Part shown: positions 12,101-20,019 of the stretch, piece by piece
Layout of the letters: each line of letters starts with the position of its first letter
How positions within the stretch are numbered: the stretch's first letter is position 1
Origin: Hemileia vastatrix
Lineage: Eukaryota; Basidiomycota; Pucciniomycetes; Pucciniales; Zaghouaniaceae
NCBI GenBank assembly: GCA_030280995.1
Contig: JASXTE010000015.1
Location: 21,410,501-21,474,500 of the forward strand
DNA: 64,000 bases
Direction: 5' to 3'
Position numbers and translations under genes: made by a program
Notes under the pieces: model-generated
Seen by the model: only the letters and a program-made list of their open reading frames with translations
Databases searched by the model: none
What the model was told of the DNA's origin: nothing

Positions 12101-13608
12101 TGTCTCTTAGGGACAAGGGGAGCTGAAGGTTTTTTCTTTTCCACTGGTAACTTACTTGTAGTAGGTTTTACCACTTCAACACTTTGTCTGTAATTACTAT
12201 ACTTGGTTTCATATTTGTGGTTTAATAATATCTCATTGCATATATTAATGAATCCAGAGGTGTCTCTGACAGTTTCAGTTCTAGCTACAATAATGTCTCT
12301 AACTGATATAGGCAACTTGTATATTATTTTTTCTTTCCACTCTTCATAATCCATTTTTGGATCCATAGCTTTCATGATTTTTATTAAATTCATTAAGAAG
12401 ACCATGGGTTTATCTCCAGCATTTGGATTATATCTGGCCCTTTCATACAGTCTTTGTTGAGTGATTCTAAATTTTGGGCCACCAAATTGCCTTTCAATTA
12501 GTGCCTTCCATTCATTCCAGGAGTAATTAATTCCCTCACTCAATACAGATTCAAACCATAATAAGGCCACATCTGTAAATAAAGATATTAACTTTGAAGT
12601 AATTTCTTCATCAGGTAATTTGTATGAAAATTTTAAGTTATCAATTCTTTGTATGAATTGTTGCCAATCAGATTTTGAATCCCTGTCAAAAGAAGGGTAC
12701 TGATCTAACTTAGGCCAGTTCTTTTGGCTAGTTTTTGCTTCCCTAACCTGAGGAATATTGAGTAATTCACTTACTTTAGAAAGATGATCATTTATTTCAT
12801 CTTTTACTGATTTTATATTCTCAGAGCCCATGACACTATGTTCATGTTCCATCATTGGTTTATCCTCAGAGTGTTTCATAAAAACTGGTACTCTTTCTAC
12901 ATAAGAGGTATTATCCTTTATTGTTTCAGTATTTTTCAAAATGTTAGCTACTTCAATTTCTACTCTTTGTAACCTATCTTTTATTACAGGTACTTGAGTC
13001 AAAGTATCATTTACATTTGAAAAAGACAATTTTACACGTCCCTCTATGGTAGCCATAATATTCTGAGAGTGTTCTAATTTACTTTCTAAATTTCTAATCT
13101 CAGATTTTAATCTTTTATTCTCATTGATTAATTCATTATTTGAATTTTCAATAATTTTTAATTTATTGGCTGTGGTACTCAATGATTGTGTTAGTTGTAA
13201 TAATACATTTTCTGTATTAATGTTTGACTCTTTTGAGAACTCTTCCACTTTTTCAATTCTCAATAATAATTTACTTAGTATTTTTGATTCCATTGGATTC
13301 TCTTTTAAAAAATATTCTATTTTTTCCGTGTCCAATTCAGAAGACTCATTATCAGGGTCAAGATTTAATTCATTTGATTCCATTTTTATATTAATAGTAT
13401 TTTCCTGGTGATCAATAAAACTATTTACATTGTCCTCATGTAAAGACAAGTTTAACATATTCTGTTCAAATGAATAATCCTTTAAATCCTTATCAATAAT
13501 ATCCAATATTTCCTTATCAATCTCATTACCTATAAGTAATTTATTTTCAGGTTGATATAATTGATCATAAGAAGTTGGATGACTTACCAAGGTCTTATCC
13601 CACTTCCC
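9187..13608 (-). CDS. Element A Gag-Pol main part: Gag, protease, reverse transcriptase, RNase H, integrase N-terminus
   Basis: A 1.47-kb-codon open stretch on the minus strand. In order: a coiled-coil N-terminal part (about 13530-12900), the Gag core with NWPKLDQYPSFDRD and LPDEEITSKLISLF, a zinc knuckle CYKCNEPWVKGHTC (Cys-x2-Cys-x7-His-x-Cys, as in many chromoviruses), a protease with AILDTGAAGS, an RT with VYIDDIIVFS, an RNase H with LYTDASFIGLGAAL, and the integrase HHCC finger with first Asp in NMDFVTGLP. The native start is not here: the frame continues upstream, interrupted only by TAG at 13609-13611. The stop at 9187-9189 is a Trp-to-TAG change. All catalytic residues visible here are intact. 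Confidence 0.92.
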   Translation of the reverse strand, partial: GKWDKTLVSHPTSYDQLYQPENKLLIGNEIDKEILDIIDKDLKDYSFEQNMLNLSLHEDNVNSFIDHQENTINIKMESNELNLDPDNESSELDTEKIEYFLKENPMESKILSKLLLRIEKVEEFSKESNINTENVLLQLTQSLSTTANKLKIIENSNNELINENKRLKSEIRNLESKLEHSQNIMATIEGRVKLSFSNVNDTLTQVPVIKDRLQRVEIEVANILKNTETIKDNTSYVERVPVFMKHSEDKPMMEHEHSVMGSENIKSVKDEINDHLSKVSELLNIPQVREAKTSQKNWPKLDQYPSFDRDSKSDWQQFIQRIDNLKFSYKLPDEEITSKLISLFTDVALLWFESVLSEGINYSWNEWKALIERQFGGPKFRITQQRLYERARYNPNAGDKPMVFLMNLIKIMKAMDPKMDYEEWKEKIIYKLPISVRDIIVARTETVRDTSGFINICNEILLNHKYETKYSNYRQSVEVVKPTTSKLPVEKKKPSAPLVPKRQENNTCYKCNEPWVKGHTCKKRINVIETSQNSEPSNHEDENVESSEDCKSNISYSDDENEIFVLEQDIMFLNDAIPHTDTSLTSIEEAEIIKDVSHDTYKITPIRAPIIICGKEMNAILDTGAAGSVVSLNTLMKLDSKYQEKLEPVQTKNWRGFGSVLNPIGKYKTAVFFKYNNGYVRAVCEFVVMDNNNCSDWFIIGNDLLTKFGIKLDPANSCFTIGVNGKRKFKICSENSVYTISPREEQLQGGRTTNEVGELENEIQKASFSPQLSKIEEEDILRLIKAYPMAFAHGSNELGLVKDHEMKISLSCDLDNIPGSLKKKPYPASPAKRKDIEDNIKLLLEMGIVEKVDTTPKYCVISPVLISYEKDKARLCGDYRALNTYTVDDIYPLPRIASIHATLQGAKYISCLDGNKGYHQIPVERNSQNYLLITTHMGIYKYVRMPFGPKNAPSVFQKLMDNVFHQEMVEGWLLVYIDDIIVFSKTYDEHLNHLKRVFQKMDEINMTIALKKCKFGFQSLKVLGHVVSGLQICVDQNKVAAIKNIGIPKNVKEVQSFLGMCGYYRQYIKNYQSIAAPLTTLIRKNEAFIWNNERQHAFNKLKECLMSAPILGLQDFTLPFILYTDASFIGLGAALQQKQIINGKLSEVVICYISRTLRKTELRYGATQLECLAVVWALEKLHYYLEDQKFELITDCSAVKSLLNMKTPNRHMFRWQLAVQEYRGRMTITHRAGTLHSNVDLLSRSPLPNDADIPAYVPENEVIHIFGIYIVDLEEEFMQTILENYSSDKDLSKLSTILNDPTNASMSALIKTLPPKYKNALEKGKLSIEDGYIYYRKKLSNVIVIPPSMKELMLSTCHDDILAGHFDFNKTLTRVKNTAWWINMKEDVQKYIETCDSCQKSKRLTGKRAGLLQQIEQPKAPWEIINMDFVTGLPLAGKESFKSCWVIVDRLTKMCKFIPTHKEVSAKDLALLW
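13530..13587 (-). other. Intron 2 candidate, element A (58 nt)
   Basis: Donor CCTTG|GTAAGTC and acceptor TTACTTATAG|GTAATG on the minus strand. The donor overlaps the ORFX stop codon. Length 58, like the equivalents in C and E (B has 52). Removal closes the Gag-Pol frame shortly downstream, so Gag-Pol would need retention. The acceptor is weaker than in C or E. Confidence 0.55.
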
Positions 13609-14121
13609 CTACCTCTCCTTGCCTTTCCCCTGTAAGGGTGACTGCTGGAGCCCTGCTGTTGAGGATTGTTGTAGTTTTGGGCGTACCAATCCCATTTCCA
13701 TTTGCTTACTGTAATTTTTTGGTCCTCCTCTTGGGCTGGAGGTGTTGCTATGGAATTGTTGGGTGCCACTGTTGGTGGTTGAGTCTTTATGTCCACTAGA
13801 GCTTGGTTGACCTCTATGAAACCTTGAGCTGCTCTCTTTTCCAGATTGTTGATCTGGTCCACTATATTGTTGACTCTTATTGTCAAGGTATTCAGTAGGG
13901 TGGATAGGGAGTGAACTTGTTCTTGTAAAGTATTTTTTGTTTTCTTTATTGAAACCTGCTTTAAAAGCTTTTCCCTTTCCTCCAGAGACATTGACGGAGT
14001 GTTGTTGATTATGGGAGAGTCCTGGCCCTCCATTTGAATGTCCTGTAACAGGTCTTTCAGCTCTAGGTCTTAAGTTATAAGGTTTTACCTTATTACTTAC
14101 AATGTCATTGTTGTCACACAT
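13584..14121 (-). CDS. ORFX of element A: spliced, overlapping small protein
   Basis: Exon 1 is 14121-14101 (MCDNNDI), the intron is 14100-14043, and exon 2 starts at 14042 with DIQMEGQ. The frame is +1 relative to Gag-Pol. The protein has a heptad-patterned helix (about VHSLSTLLNTL to INNLEKRA), a Trp motif VSKWKWDWYAQN, a basic tail HPYRGKARRGRG and the end RPW followed by TAA. The same architecture recurs in E (plus strand), C and B. Trp-TAA is encoded whether or not the second intron (13587-13530) is removed, because exon 3 also starts GTAA. I do not recognise the protein; a nucleic-acid-binding, self-associating factor is a guess from composition. Confidence 0.7.
13609..14121 (-). CDS. 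Element A Gag-Pol N-terminal extension (unspliced frame)
   Basis: The frame opens at ATG 14119-14121 (MCDNNDI) and, if no intron is removed, runs Ser/Gly/Gln/Lys-rich and low in complexity to a TAG at 13609-13611, then continues in the same frame into Gag. In E the equivalent frame is fully open and in C it is open to past this point, so the TAG is probably a mutation. The whole segment overlaps ORFX in the +1 frame. Its poor conservation compared with ORFX suggests that ORFX carries most of the selective constraint. Whether Gag really begins at this ATG is inferred. Confidence 0.6.
   Translation of the reverse strand: MCDNNDIVSNKVKPYNLRPRAERPVTGHSNGGPGLSHNQQHSVNVSGGKGKAFKAGFNKENKKYFTRTSSLPIHPTEYLDNKSQQYSGPDQQSGKESSSRFHRGQPSSSGHKDSTTNSGTQQFHSNTSSPRGGPKNYSKQMEMGLVRPKLQQSSTAGLQQSPLQGKGKER
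14043..14100 (-). other. Intron 1 of ORFX, element A (58 nt)
   Basis: Minus-strand donor GTAAGTAATAAGG and acceptor CTGTTACAG, with a possible branch site GCTGAAAG 19-20 nt before the end. Length 58, i.e. 1 mod 3; phase 0. Removal moves translation from the Gag-Pol frame to ORFX. Equivalent introns: 55 nt in B, 64 nt in C, 58 nt in E. Confidence 0.7.
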
Positions 14122-14443
14122 TTTTACGTGGAATTTAAAGAATTGAAAGTTTAGATATGAAAACTTCAAAAAGGAGTTTTATCAGTATTTATCAATACCA
14201 CTGAAGACAATTTTATTGCTTACTTATTGGTATGAAGTGAATATTTAAGTGCCAAAAGTCAAATATGCTTTTATGTGGTCACTTGATTTAACTGGTCTAC
14301 AATATGTAGCCGTGTTTTTATATTCAAAAGAAAACAACTGTCAGTATGATTCTTTCTAAATATTTAATGAATTTTACAAACCAATAAAAGAAAATATTAA
14401 GAGTCCTGTTAAAAGAAAACAATTAATCAGTTTAATTGGTTTA

Positions 14444-14612
14444 TTATCTGCAAAGATCACAAATTTAATTGGTCTATTGACAGACTCCCACTAAGAACAA
14501 TTATATGTTAAATTAGTGGTAAAAAATTTTATCTGCAAAGATCTCAAATTTAATTGGTCTATTGACAGACCCACTAATAACAATTATAAGTTAAATTAGT
14601 GGTAAAATTGTT
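14444..14612 (-). repeat. 85-bp tandem repeat in the leader of A
   Basis: Two copies of an 85-bp unit starting TTATCTGCAAAGAT at 14444 and 14529. Each copy contains, on the transcript strand, the hairpin-forming GTCTGTCAATAGAC (in the second copy extended to GGTCT...AGACC). The leaders of B, C and E also carry repeated hairpins. Confidence 0.8.
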
Positions 14613-14774
14613 GATTCAATATCACAATTTTATAATATAACAGGGCTTCTTTTTCTGAAATCACTATATAAGTGACCCCAACCTGTTGTAATTATCCAAA
14701 TATTTCTATAGGGATATTATTTACGTGCACCTTCTTTTGAAAATTTCACTTACAGGATTATAACAGAATTCTTG

Positions 14775-14790
14775 AGGAAAGGTCCCCAAT
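14775..14790 (-). promoter_or_regulatory. Primer-binding site of element A
   Basis: Directly inside the 5' LTR, transcript strand ATTGGGGACCTTTCCT. The TGG two bases from the LTR could pair with a tRNA CCA end. C and E have the related ACTGAGGGCCTTTCC and ATTGAGGGCTTTCC, which lack TGG, so the primer is uncertain. Confidence 0.65.
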
Positions 14791-16290
14791 TGTCAGGCTA
14801 AGGTCAAGTACAAGGACGTGAACTAGCTTGAATAGTCAGTTGTCTAGAAGATTTTAATGGTCCTATATGAATACTGTAGTTTTAATCCACTAAGTTGTAA
14901 AATATAATTAAATATAAAGGTCTCAGTAATAAAATTCTCACTATTCTCATATATGGCTTACAATCTTTATAGTTGGTAGAAAAATAGATTATATAAATTC
15001 AGATACTATTCAAAAGTCTTATAAAAGTACTAATTGATATGTATTGTAATTGGTTTGGTTATATTGGTTAATTGTAATGATAAAGAATGAAGAAATACAA
15101 CCCAAAAACCTCCTCCTTTTATACACACTGAGTTCCCCAATGATTCCCTTGATGTACCACCCAATACACAGTTAATCACGCCTCTAAACAACTAATAGAC
15201 ATTCCCATCAACATTCCCAGTGACCCATGACATAATTAGAAGAGTAATAACCGCCAAAATCCTGAAATAATAAGGGAAATCCATCAAAATTAAAGAAAAA
15301 GACAAAAAGAGAGTATATGCGTATAAAACAATAATATTAAGGACTAAAGGAGACTTTTTAAGGTTAATAATAGCTTAATAATAAGGGGGATTGACTGTAG
15401 AAATAATGGGGCTAATCCTGACATTATACTACGTGAAATTCCCATTCAAAAATAACCAAAATTGACTGAGAAACCACCCAAAAACTTAAAAAAGAGCGTG
15501 AGATGTGGGGTAACTACATGCAGTTCTTGGCAGGCGCTTTCACGGTTAAATCCTTGACTAAAATTAGGCGAATTTAAGCGTGGTGATGAAATAAAGTGCC
15601 AAGAGTGAGGTTATTAATGAAATTAGTGCATATAAACAGGGTCAATGCATTATTAATTAAGCTAGGACACTAAATAAGCGCCTGTTGCCTATTTTAGTGT
15701 GTTTCCCCACAGTGGGCGTAGAATGTGGGGTAATTATAGTGTGAAAAAGCTAACTTTGCTAAAAATGAAGCTATTCACACGGGAAAAAAGCAGGCAGTAT
15801 GTGGCCAGTACACAGAAGCCATTTCTGGCATAAAAAACACCAAATTTGAAAAGTGTTATTTTTATGCATTTAAATACCCAAATCAATAGTTCTAAATGAG
15901 CCCAATTGATCTGTCAAAGCGCAATTTTGATATTCTCAATTTTATAGCGCATATAGTCAACTTTTAAGTGAAATAAAGCGCATTTCTTGTTTTTTGCATA
16001 AAACAATGAATATAACAGCTTTAAGTGTACTTAAAAATTATGTAGCCTTATACTTAAGGTTCTTAAGATTACCCTAACATACTCCAACTTAATATTAAGT
16101 ATATAAGACCTATAAAAGGTGGATATATGCGTGTATATAAGGTGTTATAATGGCATTTTTTGTGTATTATCATAATTTTACTTATGTATACTATTTGTGT
16201 ACTCTCATTTATTATTCCCATGTATAGTTCATGTGTTTAACATAACTTATAGTTACTTTTTACTCAGTCTTGGAGATATACAGGCTGACA
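14791..16290 (-). repeat. Right (5') LTR of element A
   Basis: 1500 bp, the same length as the left copy, beginning TGTCAGGC and ending CAGGCTGACA, followed by the ACTAC duplication. For the minus-strand element this is the promoter-bearing 5' LTR. A few single-base differences from the left LTR were seen, for example T/C near 14863 and C/T near 15687. Confidence 0.95.
15115..15123 (-). promoter_or_regulatory. TATA box of the A 5' LTR
   Basis: TATAAAAGG on the minus strand, followed by GAGGAGG. It is conserved at 6891-6899 and, on the plus strand, at 25194-25202 in the solo LTR. A start about 30 bp downstream would give a transcript with roughly 290 nt of LTR before the primer-binding site. 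Confidence 0.6.
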
Positions 16291-16344
16291 ACTACTAGGG
16301 CTGACACTAGCCTAGGACGGGACTGACTATGCTACTTATTCCTG

Positions 16345-16450
16345 TGGTGTTACCATACTATGTACTTAGCTAGTGTCTCATCAGTATATAGTTTAGCCTC
16401 CAAGTACATTGGAGACCTTTCCTTGTTTCTACAAGGCTTCCTTCTCTACA
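16345..16450 (+). repeat. Left LTR of TRIM-like element
   Basis: 106 bp, TG...CA ends, with a clear match to 17323-17428 (shared TGTACTTA, CATCAGTATATAG, AGCCTCCAAGTACAT). The divergence between the two indicates age. Confidence 0.8.
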
Positions 16451-16459
16451 GGTTATGGG
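16451..16459 (+). promoter_or_regulatory. Half-tRNA primer-binding site of TRIM-like element
   Basis: GGTTATGGG abuts the left LTR. It is complementary to the CCCATAACC of the initiator tRNA-Met anticodon arm, the primer used by Drosophila copia and yeast Ty5. The same motif is at 35771-35780. Confidence 0.65.
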
Positions 16460-16530
16460 AAATCTCGCTCATGGAGAACCCTTTGTAGAACCCCTTTCAT
16501 TGCAACAATACTGAAATTTTCCTCCTCCTC

Positions 16531-16644
16531 ATGGTGTATGGGCACCATATTCTCAATTCTACTCTCAAAACAGTGTATGGGCGCTGTTATTGCCTCAGCC
16601 AAAAAATGGAATTTTGCTCTCTAAAATTGGTGTATGGAAGCCAA
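16531..16644 (+). repeat. Hairpin array with common TATGGG/A loop
   Basis: Three inverted repeats share the loop TATGG[GA] but have different paired stems: ATGGTG/CACCAT (16531-16548), AACAGTG/CGCTGTT (16569-16588) and TTGGT/GCCAA (16627-16644). A fourth GGTGTATG near 16683 lacks a partner strand. Confidence 0.55.
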
Positions 16645-17305
16645 CTTATCATCCTGCCTAACAAAGGCATCCACTCTGCTATGGTGTATGAGGAATCTTC
16701 CTCAATGTGATTTGTGACACTACAAGCAAAACCTTTTGCCACAAACCAATCTCAAAACCCTGTTCATCTATGCGACCCCAAAAGGCACACACAACCTATC
16801 TAAATCTAATAACTTTGTTTTATTTTGACCCCCAAAAAGGCAAAACTGTCTATTCCCTTGTGTCTCATCTCTCTAAGATTCTACACCCTCATAGGAGCAA
16901 GGCTGGAAATCTTCCACTTCACAACATTTTTCAACTTCCAATTTTGCTTGATCTTCACTTTTCCCACCAACTGTCTCAAATCTAAACTGCCACTTATCTT
17001 TCCTTACACGACAAATCCTTTCTCAATGGTGCTTTAGTTTTTTACTTTTATTTTTATTGAGTACTTGGCAGTATTGTGCTGTCTTGATGGGGGGATGTAC
17101 TTTTTTCATTATACTTTTCTTTAATATCATTAAATACATCTAACTATTTTACTAGCTAACTTTAGATTTTAGATATTTTTCTACTTTTAAGTTTTTTCTC
17201 TTGTTTTCCTTTTTAACACACTCTTTTTAAATTAGTTTACTATTCTCTTTCATTGTCACTTGTTACAATCTTTTATTACCAGTGTAGGGTGATGTTCATC
17301 AAACT

Positions 17306-17315
17306 AAGTGGGGGG
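17306..17315 (+). promoter_or_regulatory. Polypurine tract of TRIM-like element
   Basis: AAGTGGGGGG lies 7 bp before the right LTR, in the position where plus-strand priming starts. The short TATTTTA gap before the LTR is unusual. Confidence 0.55.
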
Positions 17316-17322
17316 TATTTTA

Positions 17323-17428
17323 TGGTGTTACCATACTATGTACTTATCTAGTCACTCATCAGTATATAGTGTAGCCTCCAAGTACATCAGAGACCTTTCC
17401 CTGGTTCTGAAAGGCATCATTCTCTACA
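17323..17428 (+). repeat. Right LTR of TRIM-like element
   Basis: 106 bp, matching 16345-16450 in length and ends. The sequence diverges completely after CTCTACA, which sets the LTR boundary. Confidence 0.8.
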
Positions 17429-18740
17429 TTAAGCAGTGATACTCACTAGACTGACTATTTTGGGATTTCCAACAGTGAGGAAAGAATGACTATTCTGAAA
17501 CAGCAGTGAGACTAAGAAGTAACTGGATTAATATATAAGTTTTCCAATGAGGAGTGTTCCACAGTGCTTTCTCCATATAACTCCTTATGCAATATCCCCT
17601 CTTCTGACTCTCAAAATGTATAGCATCCATAGCACTCTTCCTTCTCAACTCTCAACCAAGTCCTAACAAGTGTCATGCGCTATGTGACACTTGAAGCAAA
17701 AGTACCTCAATTACCCCACTATTTAAGCTCTAAATCCACTAGCAATGCACTAAAAGCAACCTTAGGGAAATCACATTCTATTGTGTTCTGGATTTAGCTG
17801 TGCTGTTTAAACCTTAAAAGTACATTAATGGTAAAGACACTTATACTTTTTAATCATAGGCAATGTGTGCCCAATCTAGAACTAAGTTCAAGACAATATT
17901 TGAACAGGGGTTAACTGTGTATCTGAGGGTAACTTATGAGATCTGTGAAGGAGAAACAGGGCAGAATGTTTCTAAGGTTAGATGGCTGGTAAATGGGAAC
18001 TCCAGTGGATTAGATGGGTATAGGGTGTCTGGTTGATTAGTGGGTCCGTGCAAGGAGGAATAGGATATTTAAAAGGGGTTAATTTGGTTCAACATTCTTT
18101 AAAATTGAATTATAAATATATTGATGATAGCATTCAAACTATTATTAGGCTATTATTATATTGGTCCTTTTCTTACTTAATAATCAATTTCATTAAATCC
18201 TAAAGTATGTAAATCTTTCCCTTTGATTATTGAGTTGAAACACTTTGTGAGATTTGCCACAATAGTTAGTGTCCTCAACATATACATTAGGGGTTATCAA
18301 AGTTGGAAATCTTCCATTTAAAAATGCCGCTTTTTTCTACCAAATCAAACATGATTATTTTTTAAAATATACCATATTGTACCCCAAAAATACCTCTTTA
18401 CTGAGAATCAATGTCAAGTTTTGTGTTATGAATTAACTTTTAAATAATTACAATTTTATAACTTTGATACCCCCTATTAATTATTCCTCAAAGATTATCT
18501 CAAACCAGTATTAGCTACCTTGATCTATCTTTGAATCACTTCCTTGAAGTAGTCCTCTGTGCTTCAAAGTTGTAATTTCTCTCTTCCTCCATATCTCACT
18601 TACATGGGATTACCCTCAAACCTATGCATAGGTTGTCCAGTGACAACAAGTTCAAAAACTATTGTCTCATACCCACTCTCAATAGTGGGAGATCCTTGCT
18701 AATGTTTTAAGGCTCTTTTCATAGAAGTGTTAAGAGCCCC
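17429..18740. other. Intergenic stretch without a gene
   Basis: No open frame of interest on either strand and no recognisable repeat family. The only structure seen is a 27-bp near-palindrome at 17667-17693 (CAAGTGTCA...TGACACTTG). It separates the TRIM-like element from B. Confidence 0.6.
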
Positions 18741-19895
18741 TATCAGTATATGCTAGTATCTAAGTATGATTTAATAGTAAATATTTATGGTCCAGCTAAT
18801 AATTGTTAAATCATTTAGTGATTTAACCACATGGAAAGACTAATAAAATAATTATTCACAATATTAACTCACAATATTTGGATTTGGTGGGTGCTAGTGG
18901 TGGAAAATAGGATAATAAAATATAGTTATAGCTAATATAAAGATAATATCAATTTATAAGGGCTTTAAAATATATTTTTATATGATAATAAATCTTTATA
19001 CTTTTCATTAAAGTTTTAGTAAGTAGGTGATGTTCAAAAACCCATCAAATACTCCCTTACTTATACCAAAATCTACTGTAGTGCACAGACTTTCATTCCA
19101 GATGATTTCACTGCTATCCCTGGCAATAACAGCATTTTGAGGGCTCATCACCTTCCCATGGCGTACACTTCAAGCATTTTAAACACCCAGACTTCCAGTA
19201 AGGACCCTCCATCACAATTAATGATATCATAAACCCATAATATAAATAGAGAAAACAGATAAAAGCGATACCATAAAGAAACAGGTATAATAACTCATCC
19301 AAAGAGTATAGAATGAAACCCAAAGCATATAAAGGAGCCAAATCAAATTTCCAAGCCCCCAATAACATATCCAAGCGTCTATATAAAACCGGTCATCAAA
19401 TCCCAACCCATAAATCTCTGAAAATCCTTCAAAGGAAGCTGATTAAGCTGTCCAAACTGGATATATACACCTGAAAAAGGTGTTTATACTTGTGTAGGCG
19501 TTTTGAGTCCAGTGAATATGTCTATATGATCTAAAATAAGCATAAAAAAAGGTTATAGTCTGTTTAGAGTTTTAAACTAGCTTATAGACCTATATATACA
19601 TAATATAACTACATATCTCACTGAATATGAGGTTGATGCATACATATAAGCTTATGTCTGTCTATAATTACTTAATATGCTTAAGATAAGTATATTATGA
19701 CTACATTAACACCTTAATAAGTATTATAGGGCTATGTATAAGCTATTTAAACTATGATAAGTCACATAATAGTTTAATAATTATATATATAAGCATAATA
19801 GCCATATATATATAAGTATTATAAGCTTAATACAGTTAAGGTTATCTTATTTTAAACATAATAATTACTCAGTCCTGAAGATACCTAGGCTGAAA
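18741..19895 (-). repeat. Left (3') LTR of element B
   Basis: 1155 bp; ends TATCAG and CTGAAA are decayed forms of TGTCAG and CTGACA. It shares TACTCAGTCCTG near its inner end with the A LTR and the fragment at 4955-5031. A minus-strand frame inside it (19114-19374) with a hydrophobic stretch and a CCYCQG tail has a counterpart in the other LTR but no sign of function. Confidence 0.85.
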
Positions 19896-19906
19896 CTCCC
19901 TCACCC
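19896..19906 (-). promoter_or_regulatory. Polypurine tract of element B
   Basis: Transcript strand GGGTGAGGGAG directly beside the 3' LTR, similar to those of A and C. Confidence 0.7.
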
Positions 19907-20019
19907 ATAAAAAGTAATAAAAAATGTTAAGACATTTTAATTAATAAGTAAGGAGTGAATGGAAAAATTAATTTTTATATTTCTATATTACATATACTGA
20001 ATTTTAACAGTATTGTTTA

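Larger units (their letters stand above)
6567..16290 (-). mobile_element. Element A: complete, young chromodomain-type Ty3/Gypsy LTR retrotransposon (9.7 kb)
   Basis: Two 1500-bp LTRs beginning TGTCAG and ending CTGACA flank one polyprotein region read on the minus strand, with a purine tract beside the left LTR and a primer-binding site beside the right one. Only about eight differences between the LTRs were seen by eye, so insertion was recent. The coding region is intact except for two TAG codons (13609-13611 and 9187-9189). It carries the same leader/ORFX/gag-pol layout as B, C and E. It landed between the H gag relic and a short flank that precedes the TRIM-like element. Confidence 0.95.
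16345..17428 (+). mobile_element. Miniature LTR element (TRIM-like), 1084 bp, non-autonomous
   Basis: Two direct repeats of exactly 106 bp (16345-16450 and 17323-17428), starting TGGTGTTACC and ending CTCTACA, flank about 870 bp with no polymerase. Directly after the left repeat is GGTTATGGG, the sequence used by copia-like elements to prime from the anticodon arm of initiator tRNA-Met. Shortly before the right repeat is the purine tract AAGTGGGGGG. Short LTRs, primer site, purine tract and no pol fit a terminal-repeat retrotransposon in miniature. No target duplication is visible (TCCTG versus TTAAG), so it is old or rearranged. The decayed copia element at 31517-35875 uses the same primer site and could be an autonomous relative. 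Confidence 0.75.
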
